Assembly (NCBI GenBank): GCA_044224215.1
Contig: JBGAKX010000125.1
Coordinates: 1-13,141, forward strand
Reading direction: 5' to 3'
Length of the DNA stretch: 13,141 bases
DNA from: DAOMFM01 sp035429825
Lineage (GTDB): Bacteria > Acidobacteriota > Blastocatellia > UBA7656 > JADIYM01
Shown here: positions 1-6,723 of the stretch, piece after piece
Layout: the number at the start of each line of letters is the position of its first letter
Position numbering within the stretch: the first letter of the stretch is position 1
The notes under the pieces: generated by a model
What the model saw: only the letters and a program-made list of their open reading frames with translations
The model's database searches: none
Told to the model about the DNA's origin: nothing
Made by a program: the position numbers and the translations under genes

Positions 1-102
1 GTCTCTACAGGCGGAACGGCTTCCAACCGATTGAAAACACGCATCATGCAGAACGCTGCGACAAGCGTCTTGCGCTCGACCTGTCCGACTGACGCGACCG
101 GC

Positions 103-1494
103 TTAGCGAATGCCGAAGTACTTGATCTTGCTGTTGAGCGTCGTCGTGTTCATCCCGAGGAGCTTGGCGGCCCGGCTCTGGTGACCGTTCGTGATCTCGA
201 GCGCGCGCAGAATCAGGTCCTTCTGGAACGAGTTCACCTCGTCGTAGAACGATACGCCCTGCGAAAGGTCGATCTGCGCCGCAACACGCGTGGCGCCCGT
301 TGACCGCGTTGTCGGCGCGGGATGGACGATCTCGTCGCGAATGTCGTCGACCGTGATCGACTCCCCGCGGCTGATGATCACCGCGCGCTCGATGGCGTTC
401 TCGAGCTCGCGAATGTTCCCCGGCCAGTGGTAGCTCTCGAGCACACGCACGACCTCGCGATCGAGCACGTCCGAGATCTTCCGGCTGTTCTCGTCGGCGT
501 ACTTGTGGATGAAGTGCTGTGCCAGCGGGATGATGTCGTCGACGCGCTCGCGCAGCGGCGGCAGGTCGATCGTGATGACGTTCAAACGATAGAAGAGGTC
601 TTCGCGGAAGGTGCCCTCGTCGACCGCCTGGCGCAGCGGAACATGCGTCGCCGCGATGATCCGGACGTCGACCTTGCGCGGCGTCGTGTCGCCGACGGGC
701 GTGAACTCGCGTTCCTGGATGACCCGCAGCAACTTGGACTGCGTTTCGAGCGAGATGTTGCCGATCTCGTCCAGAAAGATGGACCCGCCGTCAGCTACTT
801 CGAACAGGCCCTTCTTTGCGGCGACGGCGCCGGTGAATGCTCCGCGCAGATGACCGAACAGCTCGCTCTCGAGCAACTCGGTCGGAATGTTGCCCGAGTT
901 GACGGTGACGAACGGCATGTCTTCGCGGGGGCTCTGATTGTGGATCGCGCGTGCGACGAGCTCCTTTCCGGTTCCGGACTCGCCTTGCACCAGCACCGTC
1001 GAACGCGCCGGCGCCACCTGTGCGACGAGATCCAGAATGCGCGCCATCCGTTCGCTGCGCGCGATGATCTCCGCGCCCGAGCGCTTCATCGACCGCCGCA
1101 GCGTGCGGCGCTCCTCGTCCTTGCGGCGACGTCGGATGCCGGCCGCGACGAGTTTTGTGACCTCCGAGTTGTCGAATGGCTTGCGAACGCAGTTGAACGC
1201 GCCGCGCTGCCATGCCGAGATGGCCGTCTCGAACGTGGCATAGGCGGTGATCATGATGACGACCGCCTCCGAGTCGAGCTTGAGGAACTCTTCGAGCGCC
1301 CGCAGACCGCCCATCCCCGGCATCGAGACGTCGAGCAGCACCACATCCGGCGGCCGTTCCGAGTACTTTGCGATGCCTTCCTCGCCGGTCTTTGCGAGAT
1401 CGACGCGGTAGCCCTCGCCGGAGAGGAGATGCTCGAGCACGTCGCGCATCACCTCTTCGTCGTCAACGACCAGCACGCTTCCTTTTCTAGCCAT
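103..1494 (-). CDS. NtrC-family sigma-54-dependent response regulator
   Basis: Cytoplasmic transcription activator, 463 residues. Residues 1-115 form a receiver domain with acidic pair D11/D12, phospho-acceptor D55 (LLDVSMPG), T83 and K105 (RKPF). Residues about 143-385 are the AAA+ sigma-54 interaction domain: Walker A GESGTGKE at 171-178, an intact GAFTGA loop at 218-223 that contacts sigma-54, and Walker B with D242/E243. The C-terminal ~45 residues form a Fis-type helix-turn-helix (SRAAKLLGMNTTTLNSKI). All key residues are present, so it should be active. I chose the ATG at 1494 because it puts the receiver at the usual distance from the N-terminus; the frame stays open to 1566, but that extension looks non-coding. 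The gene lies 115 bp after the stop of the histidine kinase on the same strand, which marks that kinase as its partner. No convincing terminator is visible in the remaining 102 bp of the window. Confidence 0.96.
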   Translation of the reverse strand: MARKGSVLVVDDEEVMRDVLEHLLSGEGYRVDLAKTGEEGIAKYSERPPDVVLLDVSMPGMGGLRALEEFLKLDSEAVVIMITAYATFETAISAWQRGAFNCVRKPFDNSEVTKLVAAGIRRRRKDEERRTLRRSMKRSGAEIIARSERMARILDLVAQVAPARSTVLVQGESGTGKELVARAIHNQSPREDMPFVTVNSGNIPTELLESELFGHLRGAFTGAVAAKKGLFEVADGGSIFLDEIGNISLETQSKLLRVIQEREFTPVGDTTPRKVDVRIIAATHVPLRQAVDEGTFREDLFYRLNVITIDLPPLRERVDDIIPLAQHFIHKYADENSRKISDVLDREVVRVLESYHWPGNIRELENAIERAVIISRGESITVDDIRDEIVHPAPTTRSTGATRVAAQIDLSQGVSFYDEVNSFQKDLILRALEITNGHQSRAAKLLGMNTTTLNSKIKYFGIR

Positions 1495-1609
1495 GTTCGC
1501 TCTTATGTCGCCCCCGGTCCTGCTGGTCGCTGCCACGACCGCCCGCCGCGCGGACGACCGCCGCATCCCTCAAACACCGCCTCGGATCCCGATCGCACGA
1601 GCGCGTGGA

Positions 1610-4504
1610 TCAATCGCTTGCGACCTGCAGCCGCCTGTAGCGCGACGGAATCTTGATCGTGAAGGTCGTGCCGCGGCCCGGAGCGCTGTCGACGAAGATG
1701 CGTCCGCCGTGCTCCTGCACGATGCCGTACGACACGGCCAGGCCGAGTCCGGTGCCCTGGCCGACGCTCTTTGTGGTGAAGAACGGATCGTAGATCTTTG
1801 CGATATTCTCGGCCGCGATCCCGATGCCGGTGTCGCGCACGCGAACGATCAGCATGTGATCCGAATTCTCGGTCTCGAGCGTCAACGAGCCTCCTCCCGG
1901 CATGGCGTCGCGCGCGTTGAGGATCAGATTCATGAAGACCTGCTGCAGCTTGCCTGCGTTGCCGAACGCCTCGGGCAGATCGTCGGCGAAGGCGCGCTCG
2001 ATCGTCACGTTGCCCTTGTGCAGCTGAATCTCGAGCAGCTGCAAGGTGTCTTCGAGGACCCGGTTCAGGTCCAGCGGCGCAAAGTCGCCGCCGCTCGTGC
2101 GCGAGAAGTTCAACAGGTTGTTGACGATGCCGCTGGCGCGATCCGTCTGTGCGAGAACCTTCTGCAGGATCATCTGCTTGGGGTCGCCTTCCGGAATCTG
2201 GCCGAGGAGCATCTGCGTGTACGACGAGATTCCCGCAAGCGGCGTGTTGACCTCGTGCGCGACGCCGGCCGCGAGCAGACCGATCGAGCTGAGCTTGTCG
2301 GACTGCTGCAGCTGATCCTCGAGCTTGACGCGGTCCGTCACGTCCTCGACGACGACGAGCGTGCCTGCGAGGGTGTGCGCGGTGTCCTCGAACGGTGCGA
2401 GCGACAGGTTGATGACGATTTCGCGGTCGTCGCGCGTGAGCGTGCGGAACTTGTAGAGGTGACGGACGTCGTCGACCACCCAGCCGCTGGTTCCGGTGAC
2501 CCCGCGCAGCGTCTCGATCATCTCGGCGTTGAAGATGCGCGGAGCATCGCCGCCAAGAGCCTCCTCGCGCGGGATCCGGAGCATCTCTTCGAGCGCGCTG
2601 TTCCACGTCGTGATCCGGCCCGAGCTGTCGATGACGAGGATTCCGACGTTGACGCTTTCGATGATCGACTCGGAGAACTGTTTCAGATGCGCGAGCAGTT
2701 CCGCCTTTTCGCGTTCGGAGCCGAGCAGCAGACTGTTGTCGATCGCGACGGCGACGTAGCCCGAGATGGCGCGCAGGATCTCGATGTCCTCGCTCGTGAC
2801 GAGCGAGCCGTCGGTCGTCTGGCGGCCCACACCGATCAACGCGACCATCCGGTCGCGCACGACGCACGGCACGAGGTAATGAATCCCGGCCCATTGGCCG
2901 TCGGCGGACTCCTCGGCAAGGGCGTAGCCACGGACCGCGGAGTTCGCCCGCGACCATCGCGGGAAGTCGGACGGCAGCGTCACATCGCCCGACAGACCCG
3001 TCGAAAGAACAAGGCGGTACTGGTCGGGAGACTTGCCGTCCTCGACGAAGATCGCCAACTGGTCGACCGAGAGCATTCGCCGCAGCCGGGCCGCAAGCGA
3101 CGTGAGCAGCGTGTCGAGGTCGGAGGTCGAGGCGAGGGCGCGTCCGAACTCGCCAAGTCCCTTGCGGAGCGTGTAGCGCTCGCCATAGAACAGCCGGTCG
3201 GAGGTCTGCTGCAGCCACGTCTTGATTGGCGCGAACAGGATCGTGACCAGCAGCATTACGGCGACGGTCACGGCGCGCGCGACCCATGTCGACGCGTCGG
3301 GGTTGATCTCCTTGACCGTGTCGCCAACGGTAAGCAGCAGCGTGAGATAGAGGGCTCCGGCCGCCGCCGTGACGAGCACGTGCACGAAGCTGCGGCGGAC
3401 GATCACGTCGACGTCCATCATCCGGTACCGGACGATGGAGTAGCCAAAGCTGAGGGGCACAAGGATCAGCGGACCGAGCGCGAAGACGTTGTCGACCGGC
3501 GTCACGGGCCGCCCCATCAGGCGCGGCGCGGCATAGAAGAGCGCGTACGGAACCGCCGCGAGCCCGACACCCCACGTGATCCACTTCAGCTGGAGCTTGA
3601 GCGCCGGCGTCTGCGCCTTCAGGTACGAGTTGATGAGCAGCAGGTCGGCGGCGACGATCCCGATCGCAAACTGGAACACCCCGAACCAGTCGAGCAGGTT
3701 ACGGCCCGTGGCAAGGTAATCCGGGAACGCGTGCTGGCCGACGACAAGCGCAATCTCGCCCGCAATGAACAGCGCGGCGGGCACGTAGAGAAACAGCGTG
3801 CGGTAGTTCCGGCGCGTCAGCCATTCCGGTTTGCTGGGAAAGACGGTGCAGAAGTGCACGAACAACGGCGCGGCGAGAAGAAACGCGATGTTGTCGACGA
3901 GCAGCACCGCCTGGTCGAAGGAGTCCCAGTGACCGTTGGCGTCGAGCGCGAGCGTCGGCTTGAGGATGTAGAACAGAAACGCGGTCAGACAGATCCAGAA
4001 GAAGTGGAAGCTGTACGGCGCGCGACCCTGCCGGAGAAACACGAACAGGCCGATCGCGAGATAGACGACCGCGATGAGCGCGAAATACAGGTCCTTGCCG
4101 CGTGCGGCTGGTGTCGCCTCGATCGACTTTACGTCGCCCTCCCACATGCCGAGCGAATCGCCGTTGGCGGAAATGCGCTCGACCTGGTAGACGAGCGACC
4201 CGCCGATGCCGGCATTGTCGAGGTAGTAGCCGACGTCGTCGACGCTGTGAATCTCCTCCCACGCGCCGTCGTTGTAGATGAACCGCAGGAATTGTCCAGG
4301 CCGTATTCCCGCGTTGAAGGCGGGACTGCCAGGCCGGACGTCGAGAGCTTCAACACCCTTCGAAACGTCGACCCAGACCACGCCGTCGTCCGGGACGGGC
4401 GGCTTGCGGAGCTGCTCCCGCATGTTCACGGCGGCGAACGCGACCGCGCCGATTGTCAGCGCAATCACAAAGAACGCTCGCATCGCTGTTCCCGTGAACT
4501 TCAT
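1610..4504 (-). CDS. Membrane sensor histidine kinase, PDZ-like + multi-TM + GAF + PAS + HisKA/HATPase
   Basis: Inner-membrane sensor kinase of 964 residues. In order: a first membrane helix (~8-27); an extracytoplasmic PDZ-like segment (~40-115, with DVRPGSPAFNAGIRPGQ); about nine further hydrophobic helices (~137-425); a GAF-like domain (~450-590); a PAS domain (~612-725, GILVIDSSGRITTWN); HisKA with phospho-acceptor H750 (AHEVNTPLAG); and a HATPase domain with N-box N863 (LNARDAM), G1 box D891 (DTGIGI) and GTGLGLAV. The PDZ-like loop after helix 1 followed by a ten-pass membrane part recalls Bacillus ComP and ComP-like kinases; the ligand is unknown. The HxxxxP motif and C-terminal layout match NtrB-type partners of sigma-54 activators. 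The ATG at 4504 is preferred to an upstream TTG at 4561 because the first helix then starts near the N-terminus. It is the first gene of an operon with the downstream NtrC-type regulator and follows a sigma-54-type promoter. Confidence 0.95.
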   Translation of the reverse strand: MKFTGTAMRAFFVIALTIGAVAFAAVNMREQLRKPPVPDDGVVWVDVSKGVEALDVRPGSPAFNAGIRPGQFLRFIYNDGAWEEIHSVDDVGYYLDNAGIGGSLVYQVERISANGDSLGMWEGDVKSIEATPAARGKDLYFALIAVVYLAIGLFVFLRQGRAPYSFHFFWICLTAFLFYILKPTLALDANGHWDSFDQAVLLVDNIAFLLAAPLFVHFCTVFPSKPEWLTRRNYRTLFLYVPAALFIAGEIALVVGQHAFPDYLATGRNLLDWFGVFQFAIGIVAADLLLINSYLKAQTPALKLQLKWITWGVGLAAVPYALFYAAPRLMGRPVTPVDNVFALGPLILVPLSFGYSIVRYRMMDVDVIVRRSFVHVLVTAAAGALYLTLLLTVGDTVKEINPDASTWVARAVTVAVMLLVTILFAPIKTWLQQTSDRLFYGERYTLRKGLGEFGRALASTSDLDTLLTSLAARLRRMLSVDQLAIFVEDGKSPDQYRLVLSTGLSGDVTLPSDFPRWSRANSAVRGYALAEESADGQWAGIHYLVPCVVRDRMVALIGVGRQTTDGSLVTSEDIEILRAISGYVAVAIDNSLLLGSEREKAELLAHLKQFSESIIESVNVGILVIDSSGRITTWNSALEEMLRIPREEALGGDAPRIFNAEMIETLRGVTGTSGWVVDDVRHLYKFRTLTRDDREIVINLSLAPFEDTAHTLAGTLVVVEDVTDRVKLEDQLQQSDKLSSIGLLAAGVAHEVNTPLAGISSYTQMLLGQIPEGDPKQMILQKVLAQTDRASGIVNNLLNFSRTSGGDFAPLDLNRVLEDTLQLLEIQLHKGNVTIERAFADDLPEAFGNAGKLQQVFMNLILNARDAMPGGGSLTLETENSDHMLIVRVRDTGIGIAAENIAKIYDPFFTTKSVGQGTGLGLAVSYGIVQEHGGRIFVDSAPGRGTTFTIKIPSRYRRLQVASD

Positions 4505-4601
4505 CGCCCGTACCCGTTCCGAGTCCGTAACCCCAGATATCGTTTCAGTTGTGCGCCCCAATGGCGCGGCGCTTCACGTCAGAATTCGGCTGTTTACAAT
4601 C

Positions 4602-4617
4602 TGCAAGCAGCATTCCA
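4602..4617 (-). promoter_or_regulatory. Sigma-54 (-24/-12) promoter for the histidine kinase/regulator operon
   Basis: On the minus strand the sequence reads TGGAATGCTGCTTGCA. Against the sigma-54 consensus TGGCACG-N4-TTGCW it has five of seven matches in the -24 box, a complete TTGCA -12 box and the exact spacing, including invariant GG and GC. The predicted start point is near 4591, giving an 87-nt leader before the ATG at 4504. The downstream operon encodes a regulator with an intact GAFTGA loop, so positive autoregulation is a natural reading. No experiment supports the site. Confidence 0.62.
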
Positions 4618-4658
4618 CCATCGGCCAATGTAGAAGTGCCGTGGAATGAATAGTTTAT

Positions 4659-4699
4659 GAATTCAATTCGTACGTCCCGGCGCGTCGAATTCCGAATTT
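4659..4699. promoter_or_regulatory. Candidate upstream activator site (inverted AATT-core repeats)
   Basis: AATTCG at 4665-4670 and CGAATT at 4686-4691 form an inverted repeat with a 15-bp gap. Each arm is doubled: GAATTC at 4659-4664 on the left, and GAATTC (4687-4692) followed by GAATTT (4694-4699) on the right. The centre lies about 87 bp upstream of the predicted sigma-54 start point, within the range where NtrC-type activators usually bind. The link to the neighbouring regulator is inference; AT-rich words recurring by chance is the alternative. Confidence 0.35.
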
Positions 4700-4759
4700 C
4701 CGTAGACTTTCCAAAATTCTGAATGGCACTGCACCAAATCGTCGGACGCTCGCCACACG

Positions 4760-4789
4760 AAAAAGCCCCCGACAAATGCGCGCGGGGGC
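4760..4789 (-). terminator. Rho-independent terminator of the outer-membrane barrel gene
   Basis: Read on the minus strand, GCCCCCG (4789-4783) pairs perfectly with CGGGGGC (4771-4765) across an 11-nt loop. The stem is followed directly by five T residues (4764-4760). It begins about 60 bp after the stop codon of the barrel gene and separates that unit from the sigma-54 promoter downstream. The plus strand has no T run after the stem, so it should act in one direction only. Confidence 0.8.
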
Positions 4790-4851
4790 CGAAAACCTCG
4801 AATGCGGCGTGGAACGCGTGACTGCAGAAACTCGAGCGGCGCTCCCAGCCT

Positions 4852-6519
4852 CTAGAACCGGAACGACACACCGGCGCGAATCAGCCGACTGTATTCAACG
4901 AGCGACACTTCGTTGTCTTCCGACACCGGCACATTGTCGAACACGTTGCGGATGTCGAGCAGGGCTTCCCACCGGCCGGGCATGAACCCCGGCATCGGGA
5001 TCGATTGCGTCACGAGGAAACTCGCGCCCGGCTGGTACGCCGACAGGCGGCCATCAAACGGATCGATCGCAAATACTACCGAGTTCGGACTGAACCGGTA
5101 GACGGCCGAAATTCGAGTACCCGATGCAAAATCGGCCTCGAGCTGGCCGGCAAAGAGCTGGAACGCCGTCGAATCAAATGGAGTTGCGGGATCGAGAAGC
5201 GCGCTAGGATCGAGCTCGAGGCCGCGGCCTGTGGAATATCCGGCACTGCCCGACAAATGGTTCGTGAGGCGCCGGGTGTACAACACCCTGACTCCAGTCG
5301 ATCGGCCGTCGAGCGAACCGGTCCGGAACTCCGAGTCGCCGCCCGAAGCAGGCACCGACAGGAACCCGATGCCGCGACCCGACGCAACGTCATAGAATGC
5401 CATCACTTCGACGTTCGACCGCTCGTCGAACAGGTGGCTGAACCCGATTTCACAGCGCCGGCTGCGGTCACCTGCAATCGGATCCGAGCCGTTCGACGAA
5501 ACCGCAATCGGAACCGGTTCGACGAACCGAACCACGCCACTTTCCGTGTCGAACTGCGAGATCACGTCTTCGGTGGACCCGGGAGTCAACCGCGCAAAGA
5601 CCTGCGTTCTGTTTGTCGGCGAGAATTCGACCCCGAGCCGCGGAAGGATCGTCGAGGCGTTCGAGGCCCCCGAATACTTCGTATAGTTGAGCCCGTACAG
5701 GAGCACGAGCCGCCCAAGCACCTGCCACCGGTCGACGGCCTGCACTGTGAACTGATCAAGTTCGGACTGCGTTCCCGTGCCGATGATCTCGGCCGGTGCA
5801 CGGCCGAAGCCGACCGCGAGGTTCACGTCGTGTCGGTTCCCAATCGGCGTCGACGTAGCCGCCTCGAGCCGCATCGGCGCGTTCTCGCCGGCTCCGAGTT
5901 GTCCCGCAACCGTGAGCTGCGAACCGGCGACGTCGCGCGCGACCGCAAAGTTGGTCGCGACGTAGTCGGCCGATCCCGTAGCCGCGACGGTCTGAACGAC
6001 TCCGTGCGCCGCATTGTCGCGATCCGTCAATGCCGTCGCGGTGGCGTTGTCGAGATCGCGGGTTTCGTCGTCGTCGGTCTGGTCGAGGTGAAACACGTGT
6101 CCGCGCGACGTGCGGACGACCTGGCGATAGGGATCCTTGGACTCGATGCGGGCCCTGTCGGCGAGCGTGTTCGCACGGCGAAGCGCGATCGAATCGAGAA
6201 CCGTCTCCTGATTCGCAGCAACCCGCGCGCGCGCCTCGAACGAACTGAAGCCCGCGGCAACCGCTCTCAGCAGGTACCGTCCGGGCGCAATCTGCGCCGC
6301 AAATTCGCCCGTCTCGTTCGTGAGGGTGTCGCGAACAGGCTTGTCCGCCTTGGACTTCGCGTCAAAGATGGCGACGGTCGCGCCGACGAGCGGCAATCCG
6401 TACTGATCGCGAACCACGCCCCTGAGCACACCAAAGCTGGCGGCTTGTGCGGTCTGACACTGGATCGCGACGAGTGCAATGGTCAGGCTTACGACCAGGA
6501 GCTTCGCGCCACGCTTCAT
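4852..6519 (-). CDS. Exported outer-membrane beta-barrel protein with carboxypeptidase-regulatory-like domain
   Basis: Predicted outer-membrane protein of 555 residues. A signal peptide (1-26, cleavage after TAQA) is followed by a carboxypeptidase-regulatory-like beta-sandwich (~30-115; LRGVVRDQYGLPLVGATVAIFD), a polar linker rich in Asp/Thr (~120-180), then alternating beta-strand sequence to the end. The C-terminus, RAGVSFRF, ends in the aromatic residue typical of barrel assembly signals, and LDIRNVFDN nearby resembles the end of TonB-dependent receptors. Acidobacterial receptors with this N-terminal domain are usually about 1000 residues with a plug domain; I see no plug and the barrel is short, so it may be a reduced or non-transport relative. 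The ATG at 6519 has AAGGCAG just upstream and starts the signal peptide correctly; the frame extends to 6567. It is transcribed alone, ends at a strong terminator, and is divergent from the GH-like lipoprotein gene. Confidence 0.8.
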   Translation of the reverse strand: MKRGAKLLVVSLTIALVAIQCQTAQAASFGVLRGVVRDQYGLPLVGATVAIFDAKSKADKPVRDTLTNETGEFAAQIAPGRYLLRAVAAGFSSFEARARVAANQETVLDSIALRRANTLADRARIESKDPYRQVVRTSRGHVFHLDQTDDDETRDLDNATATALTDRDNAAHGVVQTVAATGSADYVATNFAVARDVAGSQLTVAGQLGAGENAPMRLEAATSTPIGNRHDVNLAVGFGRAPAEIIGTGTQSELDQFTVQAVDRWQVLGRLVLLYGLNYTKYSGASNASTILPRLGVEFSPTNRTQVFARLTPGSTEDVISQFDTESGVVRFVEPVPIAVSSNGSDPIAGDRSRRCEIGFSHLFDERSNVEVMAFYDVASGRGIGFLSVPASGGDSEFRTGSLDGRSTGVRVLYTRRLTNHLSGSAGYSTGRGLELDPSALLDPATPFDSTAFQLFAGQLEADFASGTRISAVYRFSPNSVVFAIDPFDGRLSAYQPGASFLVTQSIPMPGFMPGRWEALLDIRNVFDNVPVSEDNEVSLVEYSRLIRAGVSFRF

Positions 6520-6581
6520 AACTGCCTTGTTTCCTCGATCGAGGGAATCACCGGCGCACCCCCGCACGGTGTGACATCATT

Positions 6582-6587
6582 ATTATA
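6582..6587 (-). promoter_or_regulatory. -10-like box (TATAAT) for the outer-membrane barrel gene
   Basis: On the minus strand a perfect TATAAT lies 62 bp upstream of the barrel gene's ATG at 6519. No recognisable -35 hexamer is present 16-19 bp further upstream, so any promoter here would need an activator or tolerate a weak -35. The repeat cluster at 6615-6637 would then lie roughly 40-60 bp upstream of the start point. Confidence 0.35.
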
Positions 6588-6614
6588 GGACAGAGGAACT
6601 CAATCTTAGCACGC

Positions 6615-6637
6615 GACACCGTGGTGTCAATCGACAC
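6615..6637. promoter_or_regulatory. Operator-like phased repeats GACAC / GTGTC / GACAC
   Basis: GACACC at 6615-6620 and GGTGTC at 6623-6628 form a perfect 6-bp inverted repeat around GT. A third half-site, GACAC, follows at 6633-6637 and pairs as an inverted repeat with the middle one. The three half-sites start exactly 9 bp apart (6615, 6624, 6633). A related GGTGTGACA lies at 6569-6577. The cluster sits between two divergent genes, where a shared operator is plausible. The protein that might bind it is unknown. Confidence 0.35.
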
Positions 6638-6698
6638 GCCGGCGTCGCTCCACTGATGAGGTAACGGTTGGAGAGAGGCTTCCTTGCGCGCGCGCATC

Positions 6699-6723
6699 CC
6701 GGTCTGTTCCAATCGGAGACCGG
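6699..6723 (+). promoter_or_regulatory. Hairpin overlapping the ribosome-binding site of the GH-like lipoprotein gene
   Basis: CCGGTCT (6699-6705) and AGACCGG (6717-6723) form a perfect 7-bp stem with an 11-nt loop. The 3' arm ends at the base immediately before the ATG at 6724 and includes half of the Shine-Dalgarno GGAG (6715-6718). In the mRNA it could limit ribosome access. A chance inverted repeat in GC-rich DNA cannot be excluded. Confidence 0.35.

Larger units (their letters stand above)
4505..4851. other. Gene-free intergenic region (347 bp)
   Basis: This gap lies between the histidine kinase start and the stop of the outer-membrane barrel gene, both on the minus strand. It is visibly more AT-rich than its surroundings. 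Open frames crossing it show no coding character. It contains, in minus-strand order, the barrel gene's terminator (4760-4789), a cluster of AATT-core inverted repeats (4659-4699) and a sigma-54-type promoter (4602-4617), leaving a predicted 5' leader of about 87 nt for the kinase mRNA. I saw no small gene or RNA gene in it. Confidence 0.7.

Noticed and set aside
53..68. Hairpin ACGCT/AGCGT downstream of the response regulator as its terminator
   Set aside because: The stem has only 5 bp and no T run follows directly on the minus strand; the nearest T4 is about 15 bp further on.
322..1656. Plus-strand open frame of 444 codons opposite the response regulator
   Set aside because: Composition is that of an antisense shadow. 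The minus-strand receiver/AAA+/HTH protein explains the DNA fully.
1493..4633. Plus-strand open frame of 1046 codons opposite the histidine kinase
   Set aside because: The translation is dominated by Arg, Asp, Glu and Val with no domain, and it lies entirely opposite clearly conserved coding sequence. It is the expected antisense shadow of GC-rich codon use.
4545..4871. Minus-strand open frame of 108 codons in the gap before the kinase gene
   Set aside because: It spans the terminator and the sigma-54 promoter, has no ribosome-binding site and has a random-looking, Cys/Ser/Arg-rich translation.
5005..6588. Plus-strand open frame of 527 codons opposite the outer-membrane barrel gene
   Set aside because: It is Arg/Glu-rich, lacks recognisable motifs or a ribosome-binding site, and mirrors the third-position bias of the real gene.
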